From contig NZ_ADVG01000004.1 in NCBI RefSeq assembly GCF_000178855.1, forward strand, positions 1,798,001 through 1,862,000: DNA of 64,000 nucleotides, written 5' to 3'. The stretch is from Ktedonobacter racemifer DSM 44963. GTDB taxonomy: Bacteria; Chloroflexota; Ktedonobacteria; Ktedonobacterales; Ktedonobacteraceae. Of this stretch, positions 36,017 to 45,254 are shown piece by piece (position 1 is the stretch's first letter; each line of letters starts with the position of its first letter). The notes under the pieces are model-generated. The model saw nothing but the letters and a program-made list of their open reading frames with translations. It had not been told where the DNA came from and ran no database searches. A program made the translations under genes and the position numbers.

Positions 36017-37785
36017 CTACATGCCTTGCGACACTTCGGGCAGAGGAGGCTGAATATACTGGGTGTGTTTTCGCCGTCGTCTTCGAGGAGTATATTCTGG
36101 GAGCCGTTTGGCCAGGTGCCACATCGTCTCGTCCAGTTCCCAGAGTTGGCCTTGTGGTGAGCGGTAGGGTGTCTCGAACCGCTTCGCTTCCGGCACATCC
36201 TTGAAGTGCTTGTGATCGGGCTGATAGCGAACGGTATATTGGGCCAGCGGAGTCTCTTCGTACTCGACCGTGAGCGCATCCCCATGCAGCCAGATGACGG
36301 CAGGTTGGCGCGCGAGCGCCTCTTCTCCATAGAGCTTCCAACGACGGAATTGGACATAGCCCAACCGATTCAAGCGGCGGAGAAAGCGTGTCGCGTAAAA
36401 AATCCGGTGGAGTTGCTCTGGGGTGCGCAATTTGTTCGTGACCCATCCGAGTACCTCGGCAGGACTCAAACGGTTGTCGTCACGCTTGCGGTGCGCCCAA
36501 TGAGGTTGCGCGTTGTAATCCGTCACAAATCGCTCATGGGTGACTTTCGCGCCTTCCCAACTCGTCACCTGCTCAAAATGCACCTGGCTCATGCGTCGCA
36601 TCACGTTAAAATGAGTCTCCACGAGATTCTCCCAGCTCTGCCTGGAATGGATGTACTCCTTCTCGATCTCCAGCGCCTCGCAAATGGCCAAGAGCTGTTT
36701 GGCGCGAAACACCGAGCCATTGTCAGTGATGAGCTTTTGCGGCACCCCAAACCGCTCGACTGCGGCGTAGAGTACAATCAGCACACAGGCTAAATCCTGC
36801 CGTTGAAAGATGGCACTGGAGAGAATGGCTCGTGAGAACGCGTCCATGATGGTAATCACGTAAAACGAGCCTTTGATCTCAGAAATCCGATGTTTTTCAA
36901 TGTAGCGAATATCGAGGCACCATCGCTCGTGCCGAGCTGTGGCATGGAAGGGATGGGGCTTGGGCTTGTGTGGCTCTTTCGGAGGCGGCTGGATGCTGTA
37001 GAGTTGCCGATTCTCCGCCATGATGCGCCCGCAAGTGCGCGGCGGCACGTGGATTCCAAGCTGTTTCAGGGCGGCATACATTCTCCACTCGCCGAGCAGC
37101 GGGTTCTCTTCTTGCTTCTTGCGGATCAGATTGCGCGTGGGCAGATCGACTCCTGGCTGCTGGTGTTGGCATGTGATTTGTCTGGGAGTCCTCGGACACC
37201 CTCCTCGACCCAGCGTGAGAGCGTCGCGTAGATCGTCGGGCGGGACACGTCGAGATAGCGGGCAATGGTCGAGATACTCCAGCCCTGGGCATGCAAGCGG
37301 ATCACGGCGAGACGGCGCTCTTCGGGGTCAGCGATCTCGGCATAGCGAGGAAATTGCCGCGTGGTGCGAGAGGGTCGGGGGCCATCGAACAGCACCGCTT
37401 TCACGGTATGCTTACTGGGGCGTCGGCCATTGAACTGAATGGCGCAGATGTTGGCGATTTCGCCCAAGGTAAAATCGGGATACTCGGCTTTGAGATCCAC
37501 AATCAATTGGCGCATCGGGATCGGCAGCGACCGGTGATGATCCTCACGCTAGGCTTTTGTTGGGCGAAAGAGGCTCATCATGCCATGCGTATCAAAGGCC
37601 GCCGCAGCACGACGCAGCGTGCTTTCTGCCAAGCCAGTTTCCTGCGCTCGTTCAACCGGAGGAATGCCGTAGAGTACGACCGGGCGAATCTGTTCATATA
37701 ACCGCTGCTCCGGTGTTTGACACCATTGGATCAGCACATGGTAATTGTCGGTGCGTTCTCTGCGCTCTCGTTGTGCTTTTGGCAT
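36017..37785 (-). pseudogene. IS481-like integrase/transposase, broken
   Basis: Joined across two lesions the protein reads as an N-terminal HTH part ('IRPVVLYGIPPVERAQETGL', start near 37785), a second HTH ('GWSISTIARYLDVSRPTIYATLSRW') and a retroviral-type integrase core with Asp in 'RWCLDIRY', Asp in 'LITDNGSVF' and a Glu near 'WENLVETHF'. An in-frame TAG at 37549-37551 and a one-base shift near 37150 ('SSQE' to 'VDLPTRNLIRKK') inactivate it. A related C-terminal fragment lies at 47771-48697 and a related N-terminal fragment near 49786. Confidence 0.8.
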
Positions 37786-38395
37786 AGATGCGCTCCCGGA
37801 CCAAGACAAAGAAGAGATAATCCAAGATCTCCTTTGTCGCACAAATATCTCCAGATATGCTATTGCAAAACATGAGACATTACAATGATCTTTCGCTCTC
37901 CTAGTACAATTTTCCCGAAAACCAGAGTGTTTGGGCTATCCACATCCTCTCTCCTTTCCTGATCAAGTACGCCTCCCAACAACAGGGTAATCGCATCCTC
38001 ATTGATTTGATTGCCCTGTATGGTAAATGGCACGAAAACCGCAAAATTTTAGAGGTAAAATTGGCAAAATCAGCGCGAAAAGTCGAAATTGACCATCCAG
38101 AACCTGGAGAAGGCGCTTTGAAAGCGAATTGTTTCGCGTCGTTTTTGTTCATTTGAGAGAATGGCATGGAGTGCATTACCTTCAAAACTATCACCAGCCC
38201 ATACATACCAGGGGGCTGATGGTGCAACAGGGCTTCCTGACCCGCATTGCCTCCACATTTTGTGCTGATTTCGCGCTGATTACCAGTAGGCCCAGGATAC
38301 GTGTTAAAATCTATCATAAGGTTCTTGAGATTATAGTTGCCAAAACGAACCTATACTGTAAATTCTAATTTTAGCAGGAAACATAGGACAGTAGT
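37786..38395. other. 610-bp gene-free region with repeat segments
   Basis: It contains a segment (about 38205-38285) that recurs inverted at about 39400-39475, and a 34-base segment (38288-38321) that matches one arm plus loop of the palindrome at 39092-39158 with one mismatch. No gene can be supported; the promoter of the next gene should lie at its right end. Confidence 0.55.
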
Positions 38396-39064
38396 ATGAA
38401 TTCAACACTACGTGGCTCTCTTTGGATTCTGGGGGTAATTGTAGGATTGGTTTTGTTAGTGATAGGAATTTCCAATAGCGTTCAATCTCGGCAGGTTACC
38501 TATAAAAAGGTGGAGCAGTTGGATGTCTACACTTCGATTCAGATCCATTCTGATACAGGGAACGGAGGAAAAGATACCGATTATCTCCGACTCTCTGATG
38601 GCTCCATCTACTACCTCGATTACAGCGATTTATCGTTCCCTCATGGTCCACCTTTCATATATGAAAATACCAGTATTTCACTGGTGTATGACATCAATAC
38701 AAAGGAAGAGATCGGAGCTAGGACGAGCTATTTCGACTCAGACTCACTCGGTCCTCAAATAAGCATCGAAGGATATGGATACAAGATTGTTCAGATTACA
38801 GTCGATAACCCTAGTTTGCCAGGCGACCCAAGTGACCAGGGAACCACAAGCTATCCATCCGATGACTACCTACAACATCCACATGATTACTACAGGAATA
38901 ACTGGTTAAGCCTTACCGGTGGAGGATTTTTGGCGGGAGGCATTATAGCTACGCTGAGTTGCGCTTTTCTATTGTACAGAGAAGTGCTCTTTGTATATCG
39001 CCCTAAGAGATATACAAAGAGTAACAGCGACTACGGTATTGCATCCTGGCGCTGGAAGCGTTAA
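38396..39064 (+). CDS. Hypothetical membrane protein with two helices
   Basis: A 222-residue protein with an N-terminal helix (8-27, 'LWILGVIVGLVLLVIGISNS'), an extracytoplasmic domain of about 140 residues rich in Tyr, Ser and Asp, and a second helix near 175-198 ('GGGFLAGGIIATLSCAFLLY') followed by a basic cytoplasmic tail. AGGACAG lies upstream of the ATG. The layout suggests an envelope protein; no family is recognised. Confidence 0.65.
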   Translation: MNSTLRGSLWILGVIVGLVLLVIGISNSVQSRQVTYKKVEQLDVYTSIQIHSDTGNGGKDTDYLRLSDGSIYYLDYSDLSFPHGPPFIYENTSISLVYDINTKEEIGARTSYFDSDSLGPQISIEGYGYKIVQITVDNPSLPGDPSDQGTTSYPSDDYLQHPHDYYRNNWLSLTGGGFLAGGIIATLSCAFLLYREVLFVYRPKRYTKSNSDYGIASWRWKR

Positions 39065-39091
39065 AACCTGATCTCCATGGAGGCCCTAAAT

Positions 39092-39158
39092 GAGGAAGGC
39101 CCAGGATACGTGTTGAAATCTATCATAAGGATTTCAACACGTATCCTGGGCCTTCCTC
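39092..39158. repeat. 28-bp-arm palindrome sharing its arm with a single copy upstream
   Basis: Perfect arms 39092-39119 and 39131-39158 with an 11-base loop lie 28 bases after the membrane-protein stop. Positions 39097-39130 match 38288-38321 (upstream of the same gene) with one mismatch. From 39159 to 39529 no gene is seen, only repeat fragments. Confidence 0.85.
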
Positions 39159-39529
39159 TTCAGGTATCAAGTGTTTATGGCTGAAACCAACTGTGTGATG
39201 ACTCCATGTTTGCTAAATGAATGCGCGCCCTCCTTACTCAAGGGAAGACGCGCATACTGCATTGAGAACCAATGCAGGTTCCTACCCGATAAGGAAGTAG
39301 GTGATATAGGTACTATAGCATATTTGATAATTCAAGCAAAGTTATCAATATGGTAATAAGCGTGAAATCAGCACACATTTAGAGGTGAAATTGGCAAAAT
39401 CAGCGCGAAATCAGCACAAAATGTGGAGGCAATGCGGGTCAGGAAGCCCTGTTGCACCATCAGCGCCCTGGCACGAACATCTCCAGTATTTGGCCCGTGG
39501 CTACGCAGCCATGGGCCTATTTGTCAGTC

Positions 39530-39802
39530 TCACTGCACGGATTTGTAAAGGATGCGTGGCGAGGTTTCCCACGAAAGGATAAAGATAAGCGCAAATACAA
39601 GCCAAATAAAGCCACCAATAGGATTGCCCTGTGTAAAGTAGCCGAAAAAGGCAATACCTACACAAGCAAGACCAATTACCCCGATAAAGCATCCTGCTTT
39701 GCGACGTTCACTAATATTCGCGTTACATTGTGGACATCGATCTGCATCATCGGCAAGAGGGTGCCCACAAGCCGGACACGGATATAATTGTTCCTGACTC
39801 AA
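39530..39802 (-). CDS. Zinc-ribbon membrane protein, C-terminus formed by a repeat
   Basis: A 90-residue protein with an N-terminal zinc ribbon (Cys9, Cys12, Cys23, Cys26: 'CPACG..CPQCN') and two hydrophobic segments (about 38-57 and 63-77). The last dozen residues ('WETSPRILYKSVQ') are encoded by a repeat segment that also occurs inverted near 35918-35985, so the original C-terminus has probably been replaced. Function unknown. Confidence 0.6.
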   Translation of the reverse strand: MSQEQLYPCPACGHPLADDADRCPQCNANISERRKAGCFIGVIGLACVGIAFFGYFTQGNPIGGFIWLVFALIFILSWETSPRILYKSVQ

Positions 39803-40395
39803 ATCATTACTCCCCTTTCATTAATGTATACAAAATTATCATTTCTATTGTACGAAAAATAGGGAGGTGCTGCAAATGTTAGAATTAAGCGGAACTCCCG
39901 CATTTTTCGTGATAAGCAGAACAATACTATGGATGAGCTGGTAAATGACCTACCAAGTGGGCAGGTTTTGACCTCAAAGGTTAGCACTTGCCCTCAATGT
40001 TGAGCAGCACAGCGGTTGACACGCTGAAAAAGCGCCAGAGAGGCGGATTGTTGCACACCGTTTTTGTAAATTCGGCCTATCTGCGAAATTGGAGTCCCAA
40101 CATAAAAACCCCTCTAAATTCCGCTAAGGAAACGCCGATTGCTCCAGCTTACAAAAAACCTCTCCTGTTAGTGTCAGATACTCATCTCGCCTCTGGAGAA
40201 AATGACACTTTGATTGTGGTACGTTTTTTGATACTCTTCCAATCGCTGTGCTCACGCTTGCGGAGATAGCGCATTTCTCTGACAGAAAAACAGAACTATG
40301 AATGTCAGAAAACGGTCATTATCTAAAGGCGAAAAAAGCAATGTCTTCTCATCTCGGTACGTCTGCTGCCGAACCCATTGGGTCATGCTGAAGCG

Positions 40396-41103
40396 GGGTG
40401 TGACTCAAGTTTTTGCAAAAGGGATAGACAGGAACAAGGAAAGCAGGTAAGATCGTGGCATCACCAAGAGGAAGCAGGAAGATGGAGCCATGCAGTGCGA
40501 AGAATGGCTGAGCAAGAGCGAAAAGATCCTTACAGATGTCAAAGAATGGCGCAAAGCCCACCCCAAAGCAACGTTTGTGGAAATCGAAGATGAGGTGCAT
40601 CGACGCATGATGCAGTTAGAAGCACAACTGCTCCAGGACGCAGCCCAGGAGAGCAGCAGCCGAGCATGGGGAAAGGACATGGGGGAAGAAGCCCCAAGAT
40701 GCTCCAGGTGTCAGGTACCACTGCAAGCACGAGGCCAACATGCACGGACCGTACAAGGCAATGGGGGAGAGAGCGTGACCCTGCTGCGTACCTATGGAAC
40801 GTGCCCCCACTGTGGGGAGAGCTTTTTTCCCCCTCGATGAGGAATTGGCCTTACTTCCTGGTACCTTGGCCCCTCGTCAACAAAGCCATCTCGTCCAGTT
40901 AGGCAGTTGGATGCCGTTTCGGCACGCGAGTCGCATGCTCCGAGAGCTTCTCGCAGTACATGTCAGTCCCGAAACGGCTCGACGGCTCTGCGAAGACGTT
41001 GGTCACCAGGTTGAGGAACAACAAACCGCCGAAGCACACCAGCCGTGGAAAGAAGAAGACGATGGGCGAGAGAAAGCCTTTTGCAAAAACTTGAGTCACA
41101 CCC
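40396..41103 (+). mobile_element. Internally deleted ISKra4-type element (708 bp) with 9-bp target duplication
   Basis: Inverted repeats 40396-40422 and 41077-41103 match perfectly over 27 bases. They are flanked by direct copies of GCTGAAGCG (40387-40395, 41104-41112). The interior keeps only the 5' part of a transposase gene. The clean ends and duplication show it moved as a unit, presumably mobilised by a full-length relative. Confidence 0.85.
40490..41103 (+). pseudogene. ISKra4 family transposase, N-terminal fragment
   Basis: The first frame gives 'MQCEEWLSKSEKILTDVKEWRKAHPKATF..' and a zinc-knuckle region (CSRC, CPHCGESFF) typical of the N-terminus of ISKra4 transposases. A one-base shift near 40830 moves the continuation to another frame ('LDEELALLPGTLAPRQQSHL..VSPETARRLCEDVG') that then runs into the right inverted repeat. 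The DDE catalytic part is absent. Confidence 0.8.
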
Positions 41104-41284
41104 GCTGAAGCGGGGCTTCTTGACAGCTCGCAAGACCGGCTGGTATGCTGCCAAAGCAGCCCGTGTTTATGAGAAGGGGTCTCATCTCTCACATTGGCAC
41201 TTCTCCAAGCCCTCTGAGGGGAAGAAGCTGGGAACCTGGCGATGAAACGAAAAGCAGAGATAGGAAGGCTGGGAATCGATCAGC

Positions 41285-42577
41285 ATGATTGCAGAGATTG
41301 ATGAAATCGTCAAGACGGTGGTTGGAGAGCAAGACCCAGGGATGGCGGTGGCAGTCATCAAGAACGGGCAGCTCGCTCATGGGAAAGGATATGGGCTCGC
41401 CAACCTGGAGTGGAATATTGCCGCCCAGCCTGACACCGTTTTTGGCCTCGCATCACTGACCAAGCAATTCACCGCCACAGCGATCCTCTTGCTTGAGCAG
41501 CAAGGCCTCCTGCGGCTGAATGATCCGTTGACACACTTTCTTCCCAACTATCCCACGCATGGGCGCACGATCACTGTCGCTCACCTGCTTACCCATACCT
41601 CTGGCATTGTGCCCTACAACGAAGTGGATAACTTTTTCGATCTCTATATGAGAAAGCGGTTTTCTCATGAAGAGGTGCTCGCCCTCTTTCAGGATTTGCC
41701 GCTGGAATTTGAGCCAGGGACGCGCTACAAATACAACAATTCTGGCTACTATCTGCTGGGCATGATCATTGAAATCCTCTCAAGCAAAAGGTACGAGCAG
41801 TTTCTTCAAGAGCAGATCTTCACGCCTGTGGGAATGAAGGACACTTACTACATGTGGAATGAGGCGCTTATTCCCCGGCGTGCCGGGGGATACGTCAAAA
41901 CGGAGCAGGGCTACCGCATTGTCCCCTATCTGGATATGACGATCCCCTTCGCTGGGGGAGCACTTGGCTCGACCCTCACCGACCTGGTCCGCTGGGATGC
42001 GGCTTTGGAGCAGGGCCAGGTGCTCAGCAAGCAGATGCTCAAGCGTATGTATACCCCCGCCCAACTGGCAGATGGCACCACCACCGAGTATGGTTTTGGT
42101 TGGGGAGTGGGGGACTATCGCGGTCATCGTGTCGTCTACCATCAGGGAGAGATCAACGGCTTCATCACCTTTTTGGCTCGTTTCCTCGATGATGCCGTCA
42201 CGGTAGTCCTGCTTTCCAATGCCAACGGAAGAGATATCGACCCCCTCTTCCGGCGCATCGTCCGAGAGGTCCTCACTATTGCTCCTTTGAACCAGGAAGG
42301 CTTCCCTCTTGATCCAGATGCTCGAAAGAGGATGACTGGGACCTATACACTGGGGAAGCTGTTCAAATGTGTCGTGGAGCAAACAGAGCACCAGATGATC
42401 CTGCACCCGTTCAATGTAGAACTGCTGCCAATTGAGGAGATGGTGTGTTGCTTTGCCCATGATCATGAGATCGAGGTGCGCTTCTCTGATCCACAAGATC
42501 ATGCCTTTGGCACGCTCACGCTTCACTTCCCCTTCTCCCCATTGACCCTGATGCGCCAGAAAGACGACCCTGCGTGA
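41285..42577 (+). CDS. Serine hydrolase of the beta-lactamase (class C/DD-peptidase) family
   Basis: The 430-residue protein has the penicillin-binding-type fold: Ser57-x-x-Lys60 ('SLTK'), Tyr150-Asn-Asn152 ('YNN') and a HxG-type third motif in 'VVYHQGEINGF' (near 282-292). No signal peptide is apparent, so it may be cytoplasmic, like many esterase-type members. The C-terminal 80 residues form a small beta domain common in this group. It may hydrolyse peptides, esters or beta-lactams; the sequence does not decide. The ribosome site is weak. It follows the dead ISKra4 element. Confidence 0.85.
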   Translation: MIAEIDEIVKTVVGEQDPGMAVAVIKNGQLAHGKGYGLANLEWNIAAQPDTVFGLASLTKQFTATAILLLEQQGLLRLNDPLTHFLPNYPTHGRTITVAHLLTHTSGIVPYNEVDNFFDLYMRKRFSHEEVLALFQDLPLEFEPGTRYKYNNSGYYLLGMIIEILSSKRYEQFLQEQIFTPVGMKDTYYMWNEALIPRRAGGYVKTEQGYRIVPYLDMTIPFAGGALGSTLTDLVRWDAALEQGQVLSKQMLKRMYTPAQLADGTTTEYGFGWGVGDYRGHRVVYHQGEINGFITFLARFLDDAVTVVLLSNANGRDIDPLFRRIVREVLTIAPLNQEGFPLDPDARKRMTGTYTLGKLFKCVVEQTEHQMILHPFNVELLPIEEMVCCFAHDHEIEVRFSDPQDHAFGTLTLHFPFSPLTLMRQKDDPA

Positions 42578-42860
42578 GCAGGGTTTCTCTATTGCGGGGT
42601 GATGTTGACCGAGGGTGAGAAAGGCAAGAAACCAACGTTTTTGCGACTCGGCCCTTCCACCCGTAACGGAAAAATGAAGAACCTCTTTACCGCTTCCTCG
42701 CTCTTACCAGAAGCTATCGGGGAATTTCTGTCGGGACCCCAAATTGTCCCGCTGCTACGCTCCCCATCAGACCGATCCGTTGACCTCTTTGGGCTATTTT
42801 GGCCCTTGAGTATTAACGGACCGGAATATATTTATCGACTTATTTCTCGTAGGGATGAGA

Positions 42861-43565
42861 ATGGGATTTCATATCAATGAAGGTCTAGCGAAGGAATACC
42901 TTATTGGTTTTATTGCAGGATTGGGACTTCCACTAGTGGTATCACTGAGCTTTGCAATAACAGTCGGGTTAGCGGGTGGGTGGTCAAGCAGCTTATTAGA
43001 GAAAAATCAGCGTGTAAGGCCGAATCAAGGAATACGGCGCTCATTTTACCATAGTTTGATTTGGGCTATCGCTTGTGGCTCGATAGCAGTCGTGGATACG
43101 ACTGTTATGACATGGTTGTGGGATAGGCTTATCCCTGGACTCGATAGTTCGCCCCAACTAATTATCAATCCCCTATTCATTGGATTGGTTTTTGGAATAT
43201 GTGCTGCTTTGGCTTCTGGACTGAAGTATGGTGGACTCGCATGTATACAACATTACATCCTACGTGTGTTCCTCCAGTTTGAAGGAAAGATGCCTTTAAA
43301 TGCTACCAGCTTTCTTGACCACGCAGCAGAGCGTATCTTGCTTGACAAAGTGGGAGGAGGATATAAATTCATCCATAACCTTCTCCAAGATTATTTCTCT
43401 GGACACTCTACAACGCCACTTTCTGAAGAATTTACATACCCAGTAGGGAATGAAACACAATTAGCTCGAGAAATCATGGCATCGCCGAGACAAGAAAGAC
43501 AAATAGGACCACATCAGAGGTTTTCAAAGAAACGAAAGAAACGTCGTCAATCGCGATCTCGGTAA
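42861..43565 (+). pseudogene. C-terminal remnant of a NACHT/STAND membrane protein
   Basis: The 234-residue frame has three or four hydrophobic segments, then 'FLDHAAERILLDKVGGGYKFIHNLLQDYF' near 155-185. That ending is typical of the C-terminus of bacterial NACHT-type NTPases with transmembrane tails. The P-loop domain is missing, and upstream (42578-42860) no matching frame is found, so it looks 5'-truncated, although AGGGATG before the ATG could allow its expression. A final basic tail ends 'KKRRQSRSR'. Confidence 0.5.
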
Positions 43566-43965
43566 AATCCGATAAAACCTTAATATTTTGAGCCAAGAAG
43601 GAAAACGAGCCTTATCATAAATTCATGGCATGAAAAAGCTAATGGCCTACTTTTTTCGTTAGAATCTCACCGATGGGCCTAATAAACCCTCAAGTTTTTT
43701 TGTATTGAACATCTGAACCGTCTCCAGCAATATTGCTATCTTGCCCCTGGTAGCACGAACGTTGGAAATGGGCCATCAAGGCGGCGATTTGGTGCCAAGC
43801 GTTCAAAGGCAATACCAGCGTGAGTTGCCCCATTGGTCAGGTCGTGGCCATCCGTCGCAGGAAAGGGCAGCTTTTGGCGCTGGTGCGAGGCTGGGGACGG
43901 TGGTTTCCTGTAGAAGAGGTGCTCATTGTCGCTGGTGCTCCAGCTCGCGGGCAATGACAGCATAT
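43566..43965. other. 400-bp region without an intact gene
   Basis: On the plus strand a frame around 43765-43957 ('IGQVVAIRRRKGQLLALVRGWGRWFP') has protein-like composition but lacks start and context, so it is probably a gene fragment. Nothing else is supported. Confidence 0.35.
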
Positions 43966-45108
43966 CTACAAGGGAAGTGAAGAACTGGCATTATGATCGA
44001 GGAACGCAGTGAAGTTGTCCTCCGCCAAACTGGCATTCACAAGAGCCAGCTCGCGTCCATTCAGACGAGTAGCGTCAAGTGATCCGAGCCAAACGACTTT
44101 CGCGCCCAAGAGCCATAAGAGCACCAGCCGGCAGTCTTCCATCAATTGGGAGAAAGAATATCCCGTCACACCCGCTGTCTGCAGAAGTTCGTGGTATCGC
44201 CTCAAGAGCCTTTCTTCGGCAGCTCTGCGATCCGTGATTTCAAGCGAACCAAAAAGGAACAGACCGAGATCAATGACTCCTCGGCCATGCGCAACACTTT
44301 GCCAGTCGATGATGATCGCGCCTGGCTCCTCGGTCTGAGGAGGGAAAAGGAGATTGTCGAGATGGAGATCGCCGTGAATCAGGGTGGTTGGCGCGAGCTG
44401 TAGCCGTGACCGAACTGCTCCATAGCTCGTGGTAAGGGCGTCGAGCGCCTCCAAAACAGGACGAGAGATGCGCGATCCAAATTGCTGGAGAAAAGAAGGA
44501 AGGCATTGCCTGTAGCGGCTTTGCTCGGCCTGTGGGTCTCCTCCCCATAAAGGAAGCCAGGAATGGGTCTCCAACAATGGATGCATCCACCATCGTGCAT
44601 GGAATTGTGCTAACCGGTCAACCACAAGAGCAGCCTCAGCTTCCGTACATCCATGCAGTGCGTCGCCAGCACGAGCAAGACGCAGGTCTTCGAGCACCAG
44701 GATAACATGATCAGTTGTATGATCGATTGCTCCATAGTAAAGCTGAGGGACAGGAAGATCTCCCACAGAAGCAATCTTCTGATAGAAGAGAACTTCTCGC
44801 GAGCAGCGCTCGAAGTAGCGACGTGCTGCCCTCACATCCTGAGATTGTGCGGTACGATACGCCGAGGGCATAGTGCGAGAAGCTGTTGGAAACTTGACCA
44901 CCACAGGAGATGGCGCTCCCTTCTCGTGAAGAGTGTACTGCAAAAAAACACGAACAATGACTCCTGTGAAGCCTCGGTCTTGACCAATGACCTCTCGTTG
45001 AAGCCCGATTACTGCTTCAGAGATGAGAAGAGCGTTTGCCCGAAAGATGGCAGTAAACCATTCAGGAGTAAGCTCTTCTGGTCCATGAGGGAACGATACC
45101 TGATGCAT
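43966..45108 (-). CDS. Aminoglycoside phosphotransferase/ecdysteroid-kinase-like protein
   Basis: The 380-residue protein has the APH/choline-kinase fold. The nucleotide lobe contains 'VVVKFPTA' (Lys near 73) and the catalytic loop is 'LIHGDLHLDNLLF' with the Mg-binding 'IIIDWQSVAHG'. The spacing and 'LVLEDL' segment resemble EcKL (ecdysteroid kinase-like) and acyl-CoA dehydrogenase-associated kinases. It should phosphorylate a small hydroxylated molecule; resistance is possible but not shown. GGGAGAAG lies six bases upstream of the ATG. Confidence 0.8.
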   Translation of the reverse strand: MHQVSFPHGPEELTPEWFTAIFRANALLISEAVIGLQREVIGQDRGFTGVIVRVFLQYTLHEKGAPSPVVVKFPTASRTMPSAYRTAQSQDVRAARRYFERCSREVLFYQKIASVGDLPVPQLYYGAIDHTTDHVILVLEDLRLARAGDALHGCTEAEAALVVDRLAQFHARWWMHPLLETHSWLPLWGGDPQAEQSRYRQCLPSFLQQFGSRISRPVLEALDALTTSYGAVRSRLQLAPTTLIHGDLHLDNLLFPPQTEEPGAIIIDWQSVAHGRGVIDLGLFLFGSLEITDRRAAEERLLRRYHELLQTAGVTGYSFSQLMEDCRLVLLWLLGAKVVWLGSLDATRLNGRELALVNASLAEDNFTAFLDHNASSSLPL

Positions 45109-45254
45109 TTCTCTTCTCCCGCAAATACAAATGGTAATCCATTGCTTCTTCGCCTGTTCTCAAGAATACCAAAGCTCGGCTGAAAAACACATCGCCCAAA
45201 AGACCGATGTGCATCAAACGCAAAAGGTGTATACTAGACTTGCGGAAATGAGAA

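Noticed and set aside
37901..38317. 138-codon minus-strand frame
   Set aside because: Most of it lies in a segment repeated in inverted form near 39.4 kb, with no conserved features.
43741..43980. Small plus-strand frame before the phosphotransferase gene
   Set aside because: No start context and overlaps the end of a real gene; a different frame there looks more protein-like but is only a fragment.
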